NCBI GenBank assembly: GCA_947624755.1
Contig: CANQLQ010000012.1
Coordinates: 1 to 18,093 of the forward strand
DNA from: an uncultured Clostridia bacterium
Lineage (GTDB): Bacteria; Bacillota; Clostridia; Oscillospirales; Acutalibacteraceae
Direction: 5' to 3'
DNA length: 18,093 bases
Position 1 is the stretch's first letter; each line of letters starts with the position of its first letter. Under the pieces are notes generated by a model that had not been told where the DNA came from, searched no databases, and saw nothing but the letters and a program-made list of their open reading frames with translations. The translations under genes were made by a program, and so were the position numbers. Of this stretch, positions 1 to 6,289 are shown piece after piece.

Positions 1-213
1 AGGCCTTACGCCATTTCTACGCCATTCTGTCATTTGGCTTTGAGAGATTACATCCGGTTATAGAAACTAAAAATCATCGAAAACATATGGATTATGGGGC
101 TTTGTTGACATCTATACCCACTACATGAGAACACAGAAAATCGTCAATTTATTACGATTCCAAGTTTCATTTTTTAACCTCTTTTGTATTAATATTGTTT
201 TATTTAAGATTTT
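1..213. other. Unassigned edge region, possible 3' end of a gene
   Basis: No gene can be assigned here. One plus-strand frame is open from the window edge at base 3 to a TGA at 126-128 (41 codons, with residues such as ALRHFYAILSFGFERLHP). It could be the tail of a gene starting outside the window, but I do not recognise the protein and the frame is short. Bases 129-213 are AT-rich and show no promoter, hairpin or ribosome site that I trust. The first TA-flanked repeat element begins at about 214. Confidence 0.3.
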
Positions 214-518
214 TAGGAAATTGCTGACTAATTCACGGACACGCATGGCGTGGCGGACAACGGCGGGCATCGGCGGGCATCGCCCGCAGGAGTTACGCGG
301 GATAGAAATTATATAAAATTATAATGTTATACCGCGAAAACACTTTGTCTCTAATTTAAAAGTATCTTTTTATATTCCGCAATACTTTGTGTATTAACTA
401 GGGGAACTCTGATTATGTCTTAAGCGTGATTTGATCAGAGGTTCCCTAAAATTTTTGGGCAAAATGTCATAATAATTTACCGTCAAGCAGGGTGCTTTTA
501 TTAATCGGTGATTCCTTA
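214..518. mobile_element. Long MITE-like element, degenerate copy with a nested insertion
   Basis: A non-coding element bounded by imperfect terminal inverted repeats: TAGGAAATTGCTGACTAATT on the left and TTAATCGGTGATTCCTTA on the right, each with TA at the outer edge. Its interior from about 264 to 397 matches, in inverted orientation, the interior of the element at 5081-5480. Shared pieces include GCGGGCATCGCCCGC followed by GAGTTACGCGGGATAG, ATTATAATG or its equivalent, CCGCGAAAACACTTTGTC and CAATACTTTGTGTATT. After the nested small element at 399-448 the alignment resumes (ATTTTGGGCAAAATG against ATTTTGGCAAAGGG). The unit cggcgggcat is duplicated in tandem at 261-280. No transposase is encoded. 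Mobilisation in trans by a TA-targeting enzyme (IS630/Tc1 type) is inference. Confidence 0.6.
399..448. mobile_element. Minimal MITE-like element nested in a longer one
   Basis: A 50-bp unit running from TA-GGGGAACTCTGATTA to TTGATCAGAGGTTCCC-TA, so two inverted ends of about 16 bp surround a core of roughly 15 bases (gtcttaagcgtga). The flanking TA dinucleotides fit a TA target duplication. It interrupts the longer element: the sequence left of it (CAATACTTTGTGTATT) and right of it (ATTTTTGGGCAAAATG) are nearly contiguous in the other long copy at 5081-5480. Its core (TTAAGCGTGATTTRATCAGAG) recurs at 2198-2217. Confidence 0.6.
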
Positions 519-594
519 GAGTTATTGATTACCATTTTTTTGATTATATTATAATTTAATGAATAAGTCAATAATTCGGTAATTATTTAAAATC

Positions 595-616
595 TTATGC
601 TGCGATATCAGCATAA
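595..616. repeat. Perfect 8-bp inverted repeat
   Basis: TTATGCTG (595-602) and CAGCATAA (609-616) form a perfect stem around CGATAT. It sits immediately beyond the minus-strand terminator at 621-652, and could be a second transcription stop or a protein-binding site. Function unknown. Confidence 0.5.
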
Positions 617-620
617 AACG

Positions 621-652
621 AAAAAAGGCGACAAGGAGTCCTCCCTGCCGCC
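621..652 (-). terminator. Intrinsic terminator, minus strand
   Basis: Read on the minus strand, GGCG...CGCC with an inner GGAG-GA-CTCC stem (649-652 with 627-630; 641-644 with 635-638) is followed directly by six T (621-626). Two internal mismatches interrupt the stem. It lies about 190 bases past the stop of the metallophosphoesterase at 841 and just past the small ORF at 691-798. It is the best transcription stop for that unit. Confidence 0.65.
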
Positions 653-690
653 GATAAGTTTGAATTTCTGCGTAAAAAGTCCTGACACTG

Positions 691-798
691 TTATGCGTGG
701 TATTTACGTTTAAAACCCATAGCATTTAATAAATCGTTTAGCTGATTGTTATATTTTCTTTTTCGCAGGTATATACCGCCGAAACTATTGAAAAGCAT
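691..798 (-). CDS. Possible 35-residue basic small protein
   Basis: An ATG at 798 opens 35 codons to a TAA at 691. The protein starts MLFNSFGGIYLRKRKYNN and ends in MGFKRKYHA. It is basic and has no clear membrane segment. An AAGG about 11 bases upstream is only a mediocre ribosome site. A TATAAT (831-826, minus) lies upstream with no convincing -35. It sits between the stop of the secreted metallophosphoesterase and the terminator at 621-652, so it would be transcribed by read-through or from its own start. I recognise no family. A frame of this length is expected by chance, so it is listed only as a candidate. Confidence 0.22.
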   Translation of the reverse strand: MLFNSFGGIYLRKRKYNNQLNDLLNAMGFKRKYHA

Positions 799-840
799 AG
801 CTAAGCGCCTTATTTTACAGACCTTATTATAGGTACAAAA

Positions 841-1998
841 TTATTTCCATTCGATGATTCCGACAAGCCTTAAAAGAATCCTGAGAATATCGCCTAAAAG
901 GGCAGTTCCGAAAATATCCGACGGATAATAATCAAGAGAACCGACAATATCTGCATAAAATACCGGACGGGTCGTATAAGACGCAACGTCATTTTCGTTT
1001 ATTTCAAAGATTCGTACGGATCTCTTGTCGCCGCTGCCGTATGCACGGAAACCTGTGCCGCCGTTATAACCGAGTATGATTCCTTCATCGGTCTTTCCGA
1101 CAAAATTATTTATATGGTCATGGGCAAAGAAAGCGCCGATGATGTCTCCCTTTTCAAGCCATGCTTCATATTGACCGGTAATTCTTTCGGCCTTTTCTGA
1201 GCAGGGAGCTTCACCGAAAATGGCATTTTCCTTGTCGATAATGTAGTCCTCGTTTAAAACATACCATTTAAAATCGTTTGTACTGAAAACGGCTCGGTTT
1301 GCTTCGGTAAACGGAACTTCTTTGCAGAACTGATAAATTTCCTTGACAGGAACATGCTGGAACAAAAGGGACTTAACAACTTCACCGCCGTTTGCTGCTT
1401 TGAGTTCATCGCTTTTTTGCTTATACCATTGAACCTGCTGCGGATTAACTCCGGCATAACCGCCGGTTTCTTCGTCTTTATTGTTTGAGTCCATCATATA
1501 AATATTCAATGCAATTTTGCTGCCGTCACTGCTCATAACAGGAATATTATATGTACCTGGGTCGCAGCCTTCACCGCTTACACAATATTCAAATTCCTTG
1601 AATGTTTCCATCATATCCGCGATAGAGAGGATATCTTCAAGGTCGTGGTCATGATTGCCGAAAGTTACGGCAAACGGTATTTTGGCATCGTTGAAAATCG
1701 ATCCAAGGGATCTTATTGCTTTCCTTATTCTGTCGGGTGTTGCGCCAAAAAACATAGACGAAAGAATATCTCCGGCAACAACAACAAGATCCGGTTGTTC
1801 TTTTTCAAGAGCTGCTTTTAGGAAATTAACAGTATTTTTGTTCATTCTGTCAATGTCCTGAGTATCGTTGACTTGCATAATTTTGAAATTTCCGTCTTTA
1901 TCAAAGCTGAAATTTTCACTTGCATAATCGGCAAAAGCAATATTACAAATTGAAAAAGCCATAATAACTGACAGTAGTACACTAATAATTTTTTTCAT
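841..1998 (-). CDS. Secreted calcineurin-like metallophosphoesterase
   Basis: This 385-residue protein begins with a clear signal peptide: MKK, a hydrophobic stretch (ISVLLSVIMAFSICNIAFA) and a likely cut after residue 23. It should therefore act outside the membrane on a phosphomonoester or diester whose identity cannot be read. The two-metal signature is present: D45-T-Q47, G76-D77, GNHD at 114-117, a QHVPV histidine, and a late AHDH. Motif I reads DxQ where many relatives have DxH, a variant I also associate with purple-acid-phosphatase-like bacterial members. The ATG start is set by GAAGGA six bases upstream, and a good promoter lies at 2079-2051. The C-terminal 20 residues are hydrophobic (GDILRILLRLVGIIEW) and may touch the membrane. 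Monocistronic except for the doubtful ORF downstream. It is unlike the second, cytosolic phosphoesterase at 12538-13902. Confidence 0.9.
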   Translation of the reverse strand: MKKIISVLLSVIMAFSICNIAFADYASENFSFDKDGNFKIMQVNDTQDIDRMNKNTVNFLKAALEKEQPDLVVVAGDILSSMFFGATPDRIRKAIRSLGSIFNDAKIPFAVTFGNHDHDLEDILSIADMMETFKEFEYCVSGEGCDPGTYNIPVMSSDGSKIALNIYMMDSNNKDEETGGYAGVNPQQVQWYKQKSDELKAANGGEVVKSLLFQHVPVKEIYQFCKEVPFTEANRAVFSTNDFKWYVLNEDYIIDKENAIFGEAPCSEKAERITGQYEAWLEKGDIIGAFFAHDHINNFVGKTDEGIILGYNGGTGFRAYGSGDKRSVRIFEINENDVASYTTRPVFYADIVGSLDYYPSDIFGTALLGDILRILLRLVGIIEWK

Positions 1999-2050
1999 AA
2001 AACGTCCTTCTTTTAGATTTATTTTTTCTGCAAAACTTACTGCAAAATCA

Positions 2051-2079
2051 AGTATAGCAAATATTAAAAAAAATTACAA
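2051..2079 (-). promoter_or_regulatory. Sigma-A-type promoter for the secreted phosphoesterase
   Basis: On the minus strand, TTGTAA (2079-2074), a 17-base spacer that is mostly A/T, and TATACT (2056-2051). Transcription would start near 2044, leaving a leader of about 45 bases before the ATG at 1998. Confidence 0.6.
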
Positions 2080-2189
2080 TAAACTTTCAACTGACAACTT
2101 GCCGAAAAACGCAATGCCGATTTGTTTGTTTTCACCAATGTTTTCTTTTCCATAAAAATAGTTAAATAAAATTTGAAAGAAAGATGAGT

Positions 2190-2228
2190 ATTAAACCCTA
2201 AGCGTGATTTAATCAGAGCTTACTTAAA
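2190..2228. mobile_element. Degenerate end of the MITE-like family
   Basis: TTAATCAGAGCTTACTTAAA (2209-2228) is a right-hand terminal repeat. The preceding CCTAAGCGTGATT matches the core of the 50-bp element at 399-448. No intact left end can be seen, only a vague AGAAAGATGAGTATTAA. It lies just past the 3' end of glmS. Confidence 0.45.
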
Positions 2229-2250
2229 GCAGACCACAAAAGCAGTCTGC
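2229..2250 (-). terminator. Weak terminator after glmS
   Basis: GCAGAC (2229-2234) and GTCTGC (2245-2250) pair around ten bases, 8 bases beyond the glmS stop. On the minus strand only TTTAAG follows, so it is a short stem with a poor T tract. Confidence 0.4.
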
Positions 2251-2257
2251 CACAAAA

Positions 2258-4090
2258 TTATTCAACGGTAACCGACTTTGCGAGATTTCTCGGTTTGTCA
2301 ATGTCACAGCCGCGCTTTTTTGCGGTATAATAGCTGAGAAGCTGCATCGGAATCACTTCAAGCGACGGTAGAAGTTCGGCGCGGGCATCGGGAACAGAGA
2401 CAACAAAATCAACATCTAAAATTTCATTCTTGTGTTTTTCGGTTGTAACAGCAATTACAGCCGCTCCCCTTGCTCTGACTTCTTTTATATTACTTATTGT
2501 TTTTGCAAAGATTTCATCATTGCAGCAAAGCGCGACAACAACCGTTTTGGGTTCAATCAGAGAAATTGTTCCGTGTTTGAGTTCTCCTGCGCCGTAGGCT
2601 TCGGAATGAAGATAGCTGATTTCCTTCATTTTCAAAGACGCTTCCATTGCTCCGGCATAGTCAAGATTCCTTCCGATAAAGTATGCGTGTTCGGTTTCGA
2701 GGAAAAGGTCGGCAAGCTTTTCCATTTCATCAAAACTGCTTTCAAGGACAGCCTGAATTTGACCCGGCATATTTTCAAGGTCTGAGATAAAAGCTTCAAG
2801 TCCTTCTTTGTCGAGCTTACCAAGCTTTGCGGCAATAAAAGCGGAAAGAAGATAGATGACCGAAAGCTGAGCGGAATATGCCTTCGTTGTTGCAACGGCA
2901 ATTTCCGGCCCTGCATAGGTATAAAGCACAGCTTCGCTTTCGTTTGCAATCGAACTTCCGACTACATTGACAATTGAAAGAGTTTTTGCCCCATTTTCTT
3001 TGGCAAGTCTCAAGGCTGCAAGTGTGTCCGCCGTTTCACCGCTCTGACTGATTATTACAACTAATTTCTTTTCGTCAAGAATCGGATTACGGTATCTAAA
3101 TTCGGAAGCAATATCCGCCTCGGCAGAAATGCGCGTCATTTTTTCAAGAATATATTTTCCGATAACTCCGACATGATATGCGCTGCCGCAGGCAACGATA
3201 TAGATTTTATCAATATTTTTCAGCTCTTCTTCACTGAGCTTTACTGTGTCAAGAACAATTTCCTTACGGTTTTTTATCCTCGGCAAAACGGTTTCGGCAA
3301 CCGCTTTCGGCTGTTCCATAATCTCTTTGAGCATAAAATGATCATAACCGCCTTTTTCGGCGTCCTCAATGCTCCAAGAGATTTGCTCGCTTTCTTTTTT
3401 AAGTTTTTTACAATTTATATTATAAAAATCAATACTATCCTTTGTTACAACAGCTATTTCATCATCACCGAGTTTATAAACATTATTGGTATATTTAAGC
3501 ATCGCCGTAACATCGGACGCAATAAAATTACCCTCATCGCTTTTGCCCATAACAAGCGGACTCGAGCGGCGCGCGCAAAAAATTTTTTCGGGTTCATCTT
3601 CACATATAATTGCGAGGGCAAAGCTGCCTTCAAGCTGTTTCATCGTTTTTGAAAGAGCTAAAATTACATCTCCGCTGTAATTTTTTTCAAGAAGAGCAAC
3701 AGCAGTCTCGGTGTCTGTTTGCGAGAGGAAAATAACGCCCTCTTTTTCAAGCGAAGCTTTCAGACTTTGGAAATTTTCGATAATTCCGTTGTGTACAAGA
3801 CAAAATTTTTCGCCTGCGCTTGAATGGGGATGAGAATTGACATCGCTCGGCTCTCCGTGTGTCGCCCAACGGGTGTGACCTATTCCGACGTCGGCGGTAT
3901 ACGGTTCTTTTTCTTGCAGCTTCTTTTCAAGGTTTGCAATCCTACCGGCAGATTTTGTAACTTTTATTTTTCCGTTTTCTGCGACCGCTATTCCCGCCGA
4001 ATCATAACCGCGGTATTCAAGCTTGTGAAGTCCGTTTAAAAGATAGGGTACAGCTTTGTTATTTCCGATGTATCCGACTATTCCGCACAT
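2258..4090 (-). CDS. glmS: Glutamine--fructose-6-phosphate aminotransferase
   Basis: GlmS makes glucosamine 6-phosphate from fructose 6-phosphate and glutamine, the first step towards UDP-GlcNAc for peptidoglycan. The start is the ATG at 4090, with AAAGGAG eight bases before it, because processing of Met must expose the catalytic Cys of MCGIVGYIG. An in-frame GTG nine bases further upstream would bury that Cys. The 610-residue length is normal. Visible features are the glutaminase domain (GHTRWATHG, CLVHNGIIEN, SQTDTET), two SIS sugar-isomerase domains (VACGSAYHVG, ISQSGETADT, ATTKAYSAQ, EAYGAGELKHG) and the conserved C-terminus PRNLAKSVTVE. All key residues are present. Unlike many Firmicutes, no glmS ribozyme core is visible in the AT-rich leader, so regulation by that route is unlikely. 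It stands alone, divergent from the DUF218 gene. Confidence 0.97.
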   Translation of the reverse strand: MCGIVGYIGNNKAVPYLLNGLHKLEYRGYDSAGIAVAENGKIKVTKSAGRIANLEKKLQEKEPYTADVGIGHTRWATHGEPSDVNSHPHSSAGEKFCLVHNGIIENFQSLKASLEKEGVIFLSQTDTETAVALLEKNYSGDVILALSKTMKQLEGSFALAIICEDEPEKIFCARRSSPLVMGKSDEGNFIASDVTAMLKYTNNVYKLGDDEIAVVTKDSIDFYNINCKKLKKESEQISWSIEDAEKGGYDHFMLKEIMEQPKAVAETVLPRIKNRKEIVLDTVKLSEEELKNIDKIYIVACGSAYHVGVIGKYILEKMTRISAEADIASEFRYRNPILDEKKLVVIISQSGETADTLAALRLAKENGAKTLSIVNVVGSSIANESEAVLYTYAGPEIAVATTKAYSAQLSVIYLLSAFIAAKLGKLDKEGLEAFISDLENMPGQIQAVLESSFDEMEKLADLFLETEHAYFIGRNLDYAGAMEASLKMKEISYLHSEAYGAGELKHGTISLIEPKTVVVALCCNDEIFAKTISNIKEVRARGAAVIAVTTEKHKNEILDVDFVVSVPDARAELLPSLEVIPMQLLSYYTAKKRGCDIDKPRNLAKSVTVE

Positions 4091-4251
4091 ATAAAACACT
4101 CCTTTGTTGCTTATTAGAAAAATAATATTAATTTTATTAGGGCAATACCAAAAATAAATTTATTTGCAGACTGTGGCAAAGTCTTATAAAATATTTAAGT
4201 TGTATTTATTTAAAATATAATTAAGAAATCATATGCTTATGAATAAATTTG

Positions 4252-4260
4252 TGTTATAAT
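4252..4260 (+). promoter_or_regulatory. Candidate extended -10 promoter for the DUF218 gene
   Basis: TGTTATAAT (TGn plus TATAAT) lacks a good -35 box at the usual distance. Transcription would start near 4267, exactly at the first hairpin of the direct repeat, giving a leader of about 185 bases. The second repeat unit has the weaker TAATAAT at the same place. Confidence 0.4.
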
Positions 4261-4415
4261 AACCTCACGATGTGTTGGCAAAATCAAAGATTTTGAACAC
4301 ATCGGAGAACATTGTTACATAGCGCTTCGGCGGCGGAGCCGCCTTGCACGTATGTAATAATAACCTCACGATGTGTTGGCAAAACAGAAAATTTTGAACA
4401 CACCCCGAAACATTG
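4256..4415. repeat. 59-bp direct repeat, 101-bp period, with hairpins
   Basis: Unit 1 (4256-4314) and unit 2 (4357-4415) share ATAATAACCTCACGATGTG, then TTGGCAAAA, then ATTTTGAACACA, and end in CATTG. Each can fold: GATGTGTT (4269-4276) pairs with AACACATC (4296-4303), enclosing AAAATC/GATTTT. Unit 2 keeps the TGTGTT/AACACA stem but has lost the outermost pairs. The 42 bases between units form their own hairpin: TTACATA (4315-4321) with TATGTAA (4351-4357), capped by GGCGGC-GGA-GCCGCC (4329-4343). The whole lies between divergent glmS and the DUF218 gene, and would be the 5' leader of the latter. Function unknown. Confidence 0.75.
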
Positions 4416-4451
4416 AGTAATAATAAAAGAAAAGCTTTTGGAGATGATTAA

Positions 4452-5054
4452 ATGCAAATCAAAAAATCCGCACTCACCGGTGCTTTTGCCGCTGTGTCAT
4501 TAATTTCAACTTTTGCCGTTTGTGAAAAAATATCAAGCCGCGGCAACAATTTATGGGAACCTGATTTTCTTATAATTCTCGGCTGCCGAGTTAAGGGTGA
4601 CGAACCGCAGGAAACATTGAAGATGAGAATTGACGCAGCGGCAAAATACCTTGAAATTCATAAAAATGTAATTGCGGTCTGCTGCGGCGGCATTGTTCAT
4701 GATGACCAGACAAAAAGCGAAGCCCAAGCCATATTTGAAGGTCTTTGCAAAAGAGGAATTGAAGAAGGCCGCCTTATTCTTGAAGATAAATCAAAAACCA
4801 CAGCCGAAAATTTTATTAATGCCAAAAAAATTATTGACAAAATAAAGCTTGAAAAAACACCTGAAATAGCTTTTCTTTCAAGTGAATTTCATCTTCTTCG
4901 CGCAAGTATAATTGGCAAAAAAGTTGGGGTGTATGCATCGTCTGTCCCTGCGCCGTCCCCAAAGAAATTGCGCTTTAGAAATTATGCAAGGGAATTTTTT
5001 GTCTTTCCGGAAGCTTTATTTAAACGCTCTGAAAAGACCGCCGAAAGACCTTGA
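4452..5054 (+). CDS. DUF218 (YdcF/SanA-like) membrane-anchored protein
   Basis: The 200-residue protein has one N-terminal hydrophobic segment (about residues 8-24) followed by a DUF218 domain. Family hallmarks are the opening strand and loop LIILGCRVKGDEP (about 41-53), an Rxxx-type helix (MRIDAAAKYL), a second strand ending CCGGIVHDD, a SEAQAIFEGLCKRGI helix, the DKSKTTAENF motif, and a late SSEFHLLRA helix. SanA and YdcF relatives act at the cell envelope and have been linked to vancomycin resistance and wall synthesis; the actual substrate of the family is unsettled. The ATG is preceded by GGAG at eight bases. It is a single gene. The neighbouring glmS feeds wall precursors, but divergent placement alone is weak evidence of a shared role. 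A 400-bp repeat element starts 27 bases after its stop. Confidence 0.85.
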   Translation: MQIKKSALTGAFAAVSLISTFAVCEKISSRGNNLWEPDFLIILGCRVKGDEPQETLKMRIDAAAKYLEIHKNVIAVCCGGIVHDDQTKSEAQAIFEGLCKRGIEEGRLILEDKSKTTAENFINAKKIIDKIKLEKTPEIAFLSSEFHLLRASIIGKKVGVYASSVPAPSPKKLRFRNYAREFFVFPEALFKRSEKTAERP

Positions 5055-5080
5055 CTTGCACAGCAATTAATCTTTATAAT

Positions 5081-5480
5081 TAAGGAAACTCTGATTAAAA
5101 ATAATATTCATCTTGCTTGAAGATTTTCCGTAACCCTTTGCCAAAATGCTCGGCAATACACAAAGTATTGACTTATATTTTTGGAACATAAAAATATACT
5201 TCCAAATTGTGGACAAAGTGTTTTCGCGGTGTAAAATTATAATGTTATATGATTTCTATCCCGCGTAACTCTTGCGGGCGATGCCCGCACCTCTCCGTCA
5301 CACTGCGTGTGACACCTCCCCTTTCAGGGGAGGCAAAATCGCCTAATCGAAAATTATAAAAATAGGTTAAGTACCAAGCTGTGCCGTGGGGCAAGTGGTA
5401 AAGGCTTACATAAACCCAACCCACGTAATTCCTGCGGACGATGTCCGCCTGAGCGTTTAGATTTAATCAGAGCTTCATTA
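5081..5480. mobile_element. 400-bp MITE-like element
   Basis: Terminal inverted repeats TA-AGGAAACTCTGATTAA (left) and TTAATCAGAGCTTCAT-TA (right) frame 400 non-coding bases. The interior from 5160 to 5290 is the inverted counterpart of 264-397. The palindromic module GCGGGCGATGCCCGC with its CCCGCGTAACTCTT neighbour (5260-5288) is repeated as GCGGACGATGTCCGC with CCCACGTAATTCCT (5420-5448), so the element contains an internal duplication. Between the two modules sit the paired hairpins at 5297-5333. Nothing here encodes a protein. It ends 26 bases before the SecB-like gene, which therefore takes its promoter either from within the element or from read-through. Confidence 0.7.
5297..5333. repeat. 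Two adjacent hairpins inside the 400-bp element
   Basis: GTCACAC-TGC-GTGTGAC (5297-5313) is followed one base later by CCTCCCC-TTTCA-GGGGAGG (5315-5333). Both have perfect 7-bp stems. I recall similar double palindromes in intergenic repeats of gut Clostridia. They are absent from the shorter copy at 214-518. Confidence 0.7.
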
Positions 5481-5506
5481 AGTAATAAATGTGAAAGGTA
5501 ACCGAT

Positions 5507-5929
5507 ATGAATAACACTCAAATGAAAGCGTATAAAGTAAAGGAAATTATTTTTTCCAACAATATTAAATCAAAAGTGGAGCTCAAGCTTGAAAACAAGG
5601 TTTCACACAACGTAAAATACAGCACAAATAATATTTGCGAGGCTGAGCTTACCGTTGAAGTAAAAGACAACGACAAACCCGATATATTGAATGTCAAAGT
5701 AATAGTTTCAGGAATTTTTCAAATTAAAAACAATGTTGAAAAAGAATTTATTCACGTTGAAACATTCAGAGAGCTTTTTCCGTTTGCAAAAGCTTTGATT
5801 ACAACAATTTCAGCCAACGCAGGAATTGCGCCGATAATAGTTCAAAGCGTTGATATTGAAAACCAGGAAATTTATCGCATGAACTTAGGCAGAAAACCAA
5901 AGGGCGAACAAAAAGGGGAGGAAAACTGA
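5507..5929 (+). CDS. SecB-like chaperone
   Basis: SecB proteins hold unfolded polypeptides, classically for SecA-driven export. This 140-residue protein shows the SecB C-terminal signature: FRELFPFAKALITTISANAG (about 87-106), then IAPIIVQSVDIENQEIY (107-123), matching the family pattern of an aromatic-PFAR helix followed by a G-x-P-P-like strand. The N-terminal half is beta-rich (VELKLENKV, AELTVEVK, LNVKVIVSGIFQI), as expected. Start: ATG at 5507 with AAAGG eight bases upstream; an ATG at codon 6 is possible. Its TGA shares one base with the ATG of the DUF1292 gene, so the two are translationally coupled. No toxin-antitoxin pair lies beside it, unlike the Rv1957 type. Classical SecB is proteobacterial; divergent forms occur elsewhere. 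Family call from sequence pattern only. Confidence 0.75.
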   Translation: MNNTQMKAYKVKEIIFSNNIKSKVELKLENKVSHNVKYSTNNICEAELTVEVKDNDKPDILNVKVIVSGIFQIKNNVEKEFIHVETFRELFPFAKALITTISANAGIAPIIVQSVDIENQEIYRMNLGRKPKGEQKGEEN

Positions 5930-6213
5930 TGTCAAAGCTTCTTGACCTGCTCAATGACGAAGACCTTGACTTCACTGTCACAATAACTGACACTGACGGA
6001 GTTGAAGGAACATATGAATTTCTTGATATTGTATGCCGAAACAAGATTGAATATGCCGTTCTTTATTCACTTGAAGCAGACGGTTATGTTGATATTTTTC
6101 GTATTCAGTATATCGGTGACGATGAAAAATATATCCGTGAGACTGACGAAAAAGTTCTTGACGAAGTTTTTGAAATTTTCAGACTCAAAAATGAAGACGA
6201 ATTTGATTTTTAA
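5929..6213 (+). CDS. DUF1292 (YrzB-like) acidic protein
   Basis: A 94-residue, strongly acidic protein with the layout of DUF1292: a first strand pair (FTVTITDTDGVEGTYEFLDIV), a central IEYAVLYSLEADGYVDIFRI, and a C-terminal acidic helix (EKVLDEVFEIFRLKNEDE). The molecular role of the family is unknown. Small DUF1292 genes in Firmicutes usually travel with the ruvX (yrrK) region, so pairing with a SecB-like gene is less familiar. It starts on the last base of its partner's stop (TGATG), with GGGGAGG inside the upstream gene as ribosome site. The next gene has its own promoter, so the operon has two genes. Confidence 0.85.
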   Translation: MSKLLDLLNDEDLDFTVTITDTDGVEGTYEFLDIVCRNKIEYAVLYSLEADGYVDIFRIQYIGDDEKYIRETDEKVLDEVFEIFRLKNEDEFDF

Positions 6214-6219
6214 AGAGTT

Positions 6220-6248
6220 TTGACTTTTGTTTTTTGAAATGATATAAT
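6220..6248 (+). promoter_or_regulatory. Promoter of the LysR gene
   Basis: TTGACT (6220-6225), a 17-base spacer and TATAAT (6243-6248) form a near-consensus promoter. Transcription would start near 6255, about 35 bases before the LysR ATG. No T-N11-A operator is obvious. Confidence 0.8.
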
Positions 6249-6289
6249 ATTCCCGTTTTCTCAACAGTAAACTGAAAGAGGTATGTCCT

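Noticed and set aside
1..43. Tyrosine-recombinase-like LRHS motif in a frame at the left edge (GLTPFLRHSVIWL)
   Set aside because: The frame stops at 41-43 and a longer open frame overlaps it. A four-residue match is too little to call an integrase.
125..316. 63-codon plus-strand open frame
   Set aside because: It runs into the repeat element at 214-518, has no ribosome site, and its C-terminal half translates the palindromic module.
3173..3652. 159-codon plus-strand open frame opposite glmS
   Set aside because: Lies entirely antisense to the conserved glmS coding sequence with no ribosome site or recognisable domain.
4091..4250. glmS ribozyme upstream of glmS
   Set aside because: The expected conserved, GC-containing catalytic core is not visible in the minus-strand leader, which is very AT-rich. 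A covariance-model search would settle it.
4256..4415. CRISPR array
   Set aside because: Only two units, 59 bp long, with a structured 42-base spacer, and no cas genes.
5507..6213. Toxin-antitoxin-chaperone system around the SecB-like gene
   Set aside because: The partner is a DUF1292 protein, not a HigA/HigB-type pair. The next gene is a full LysR regulator with its own promoter.
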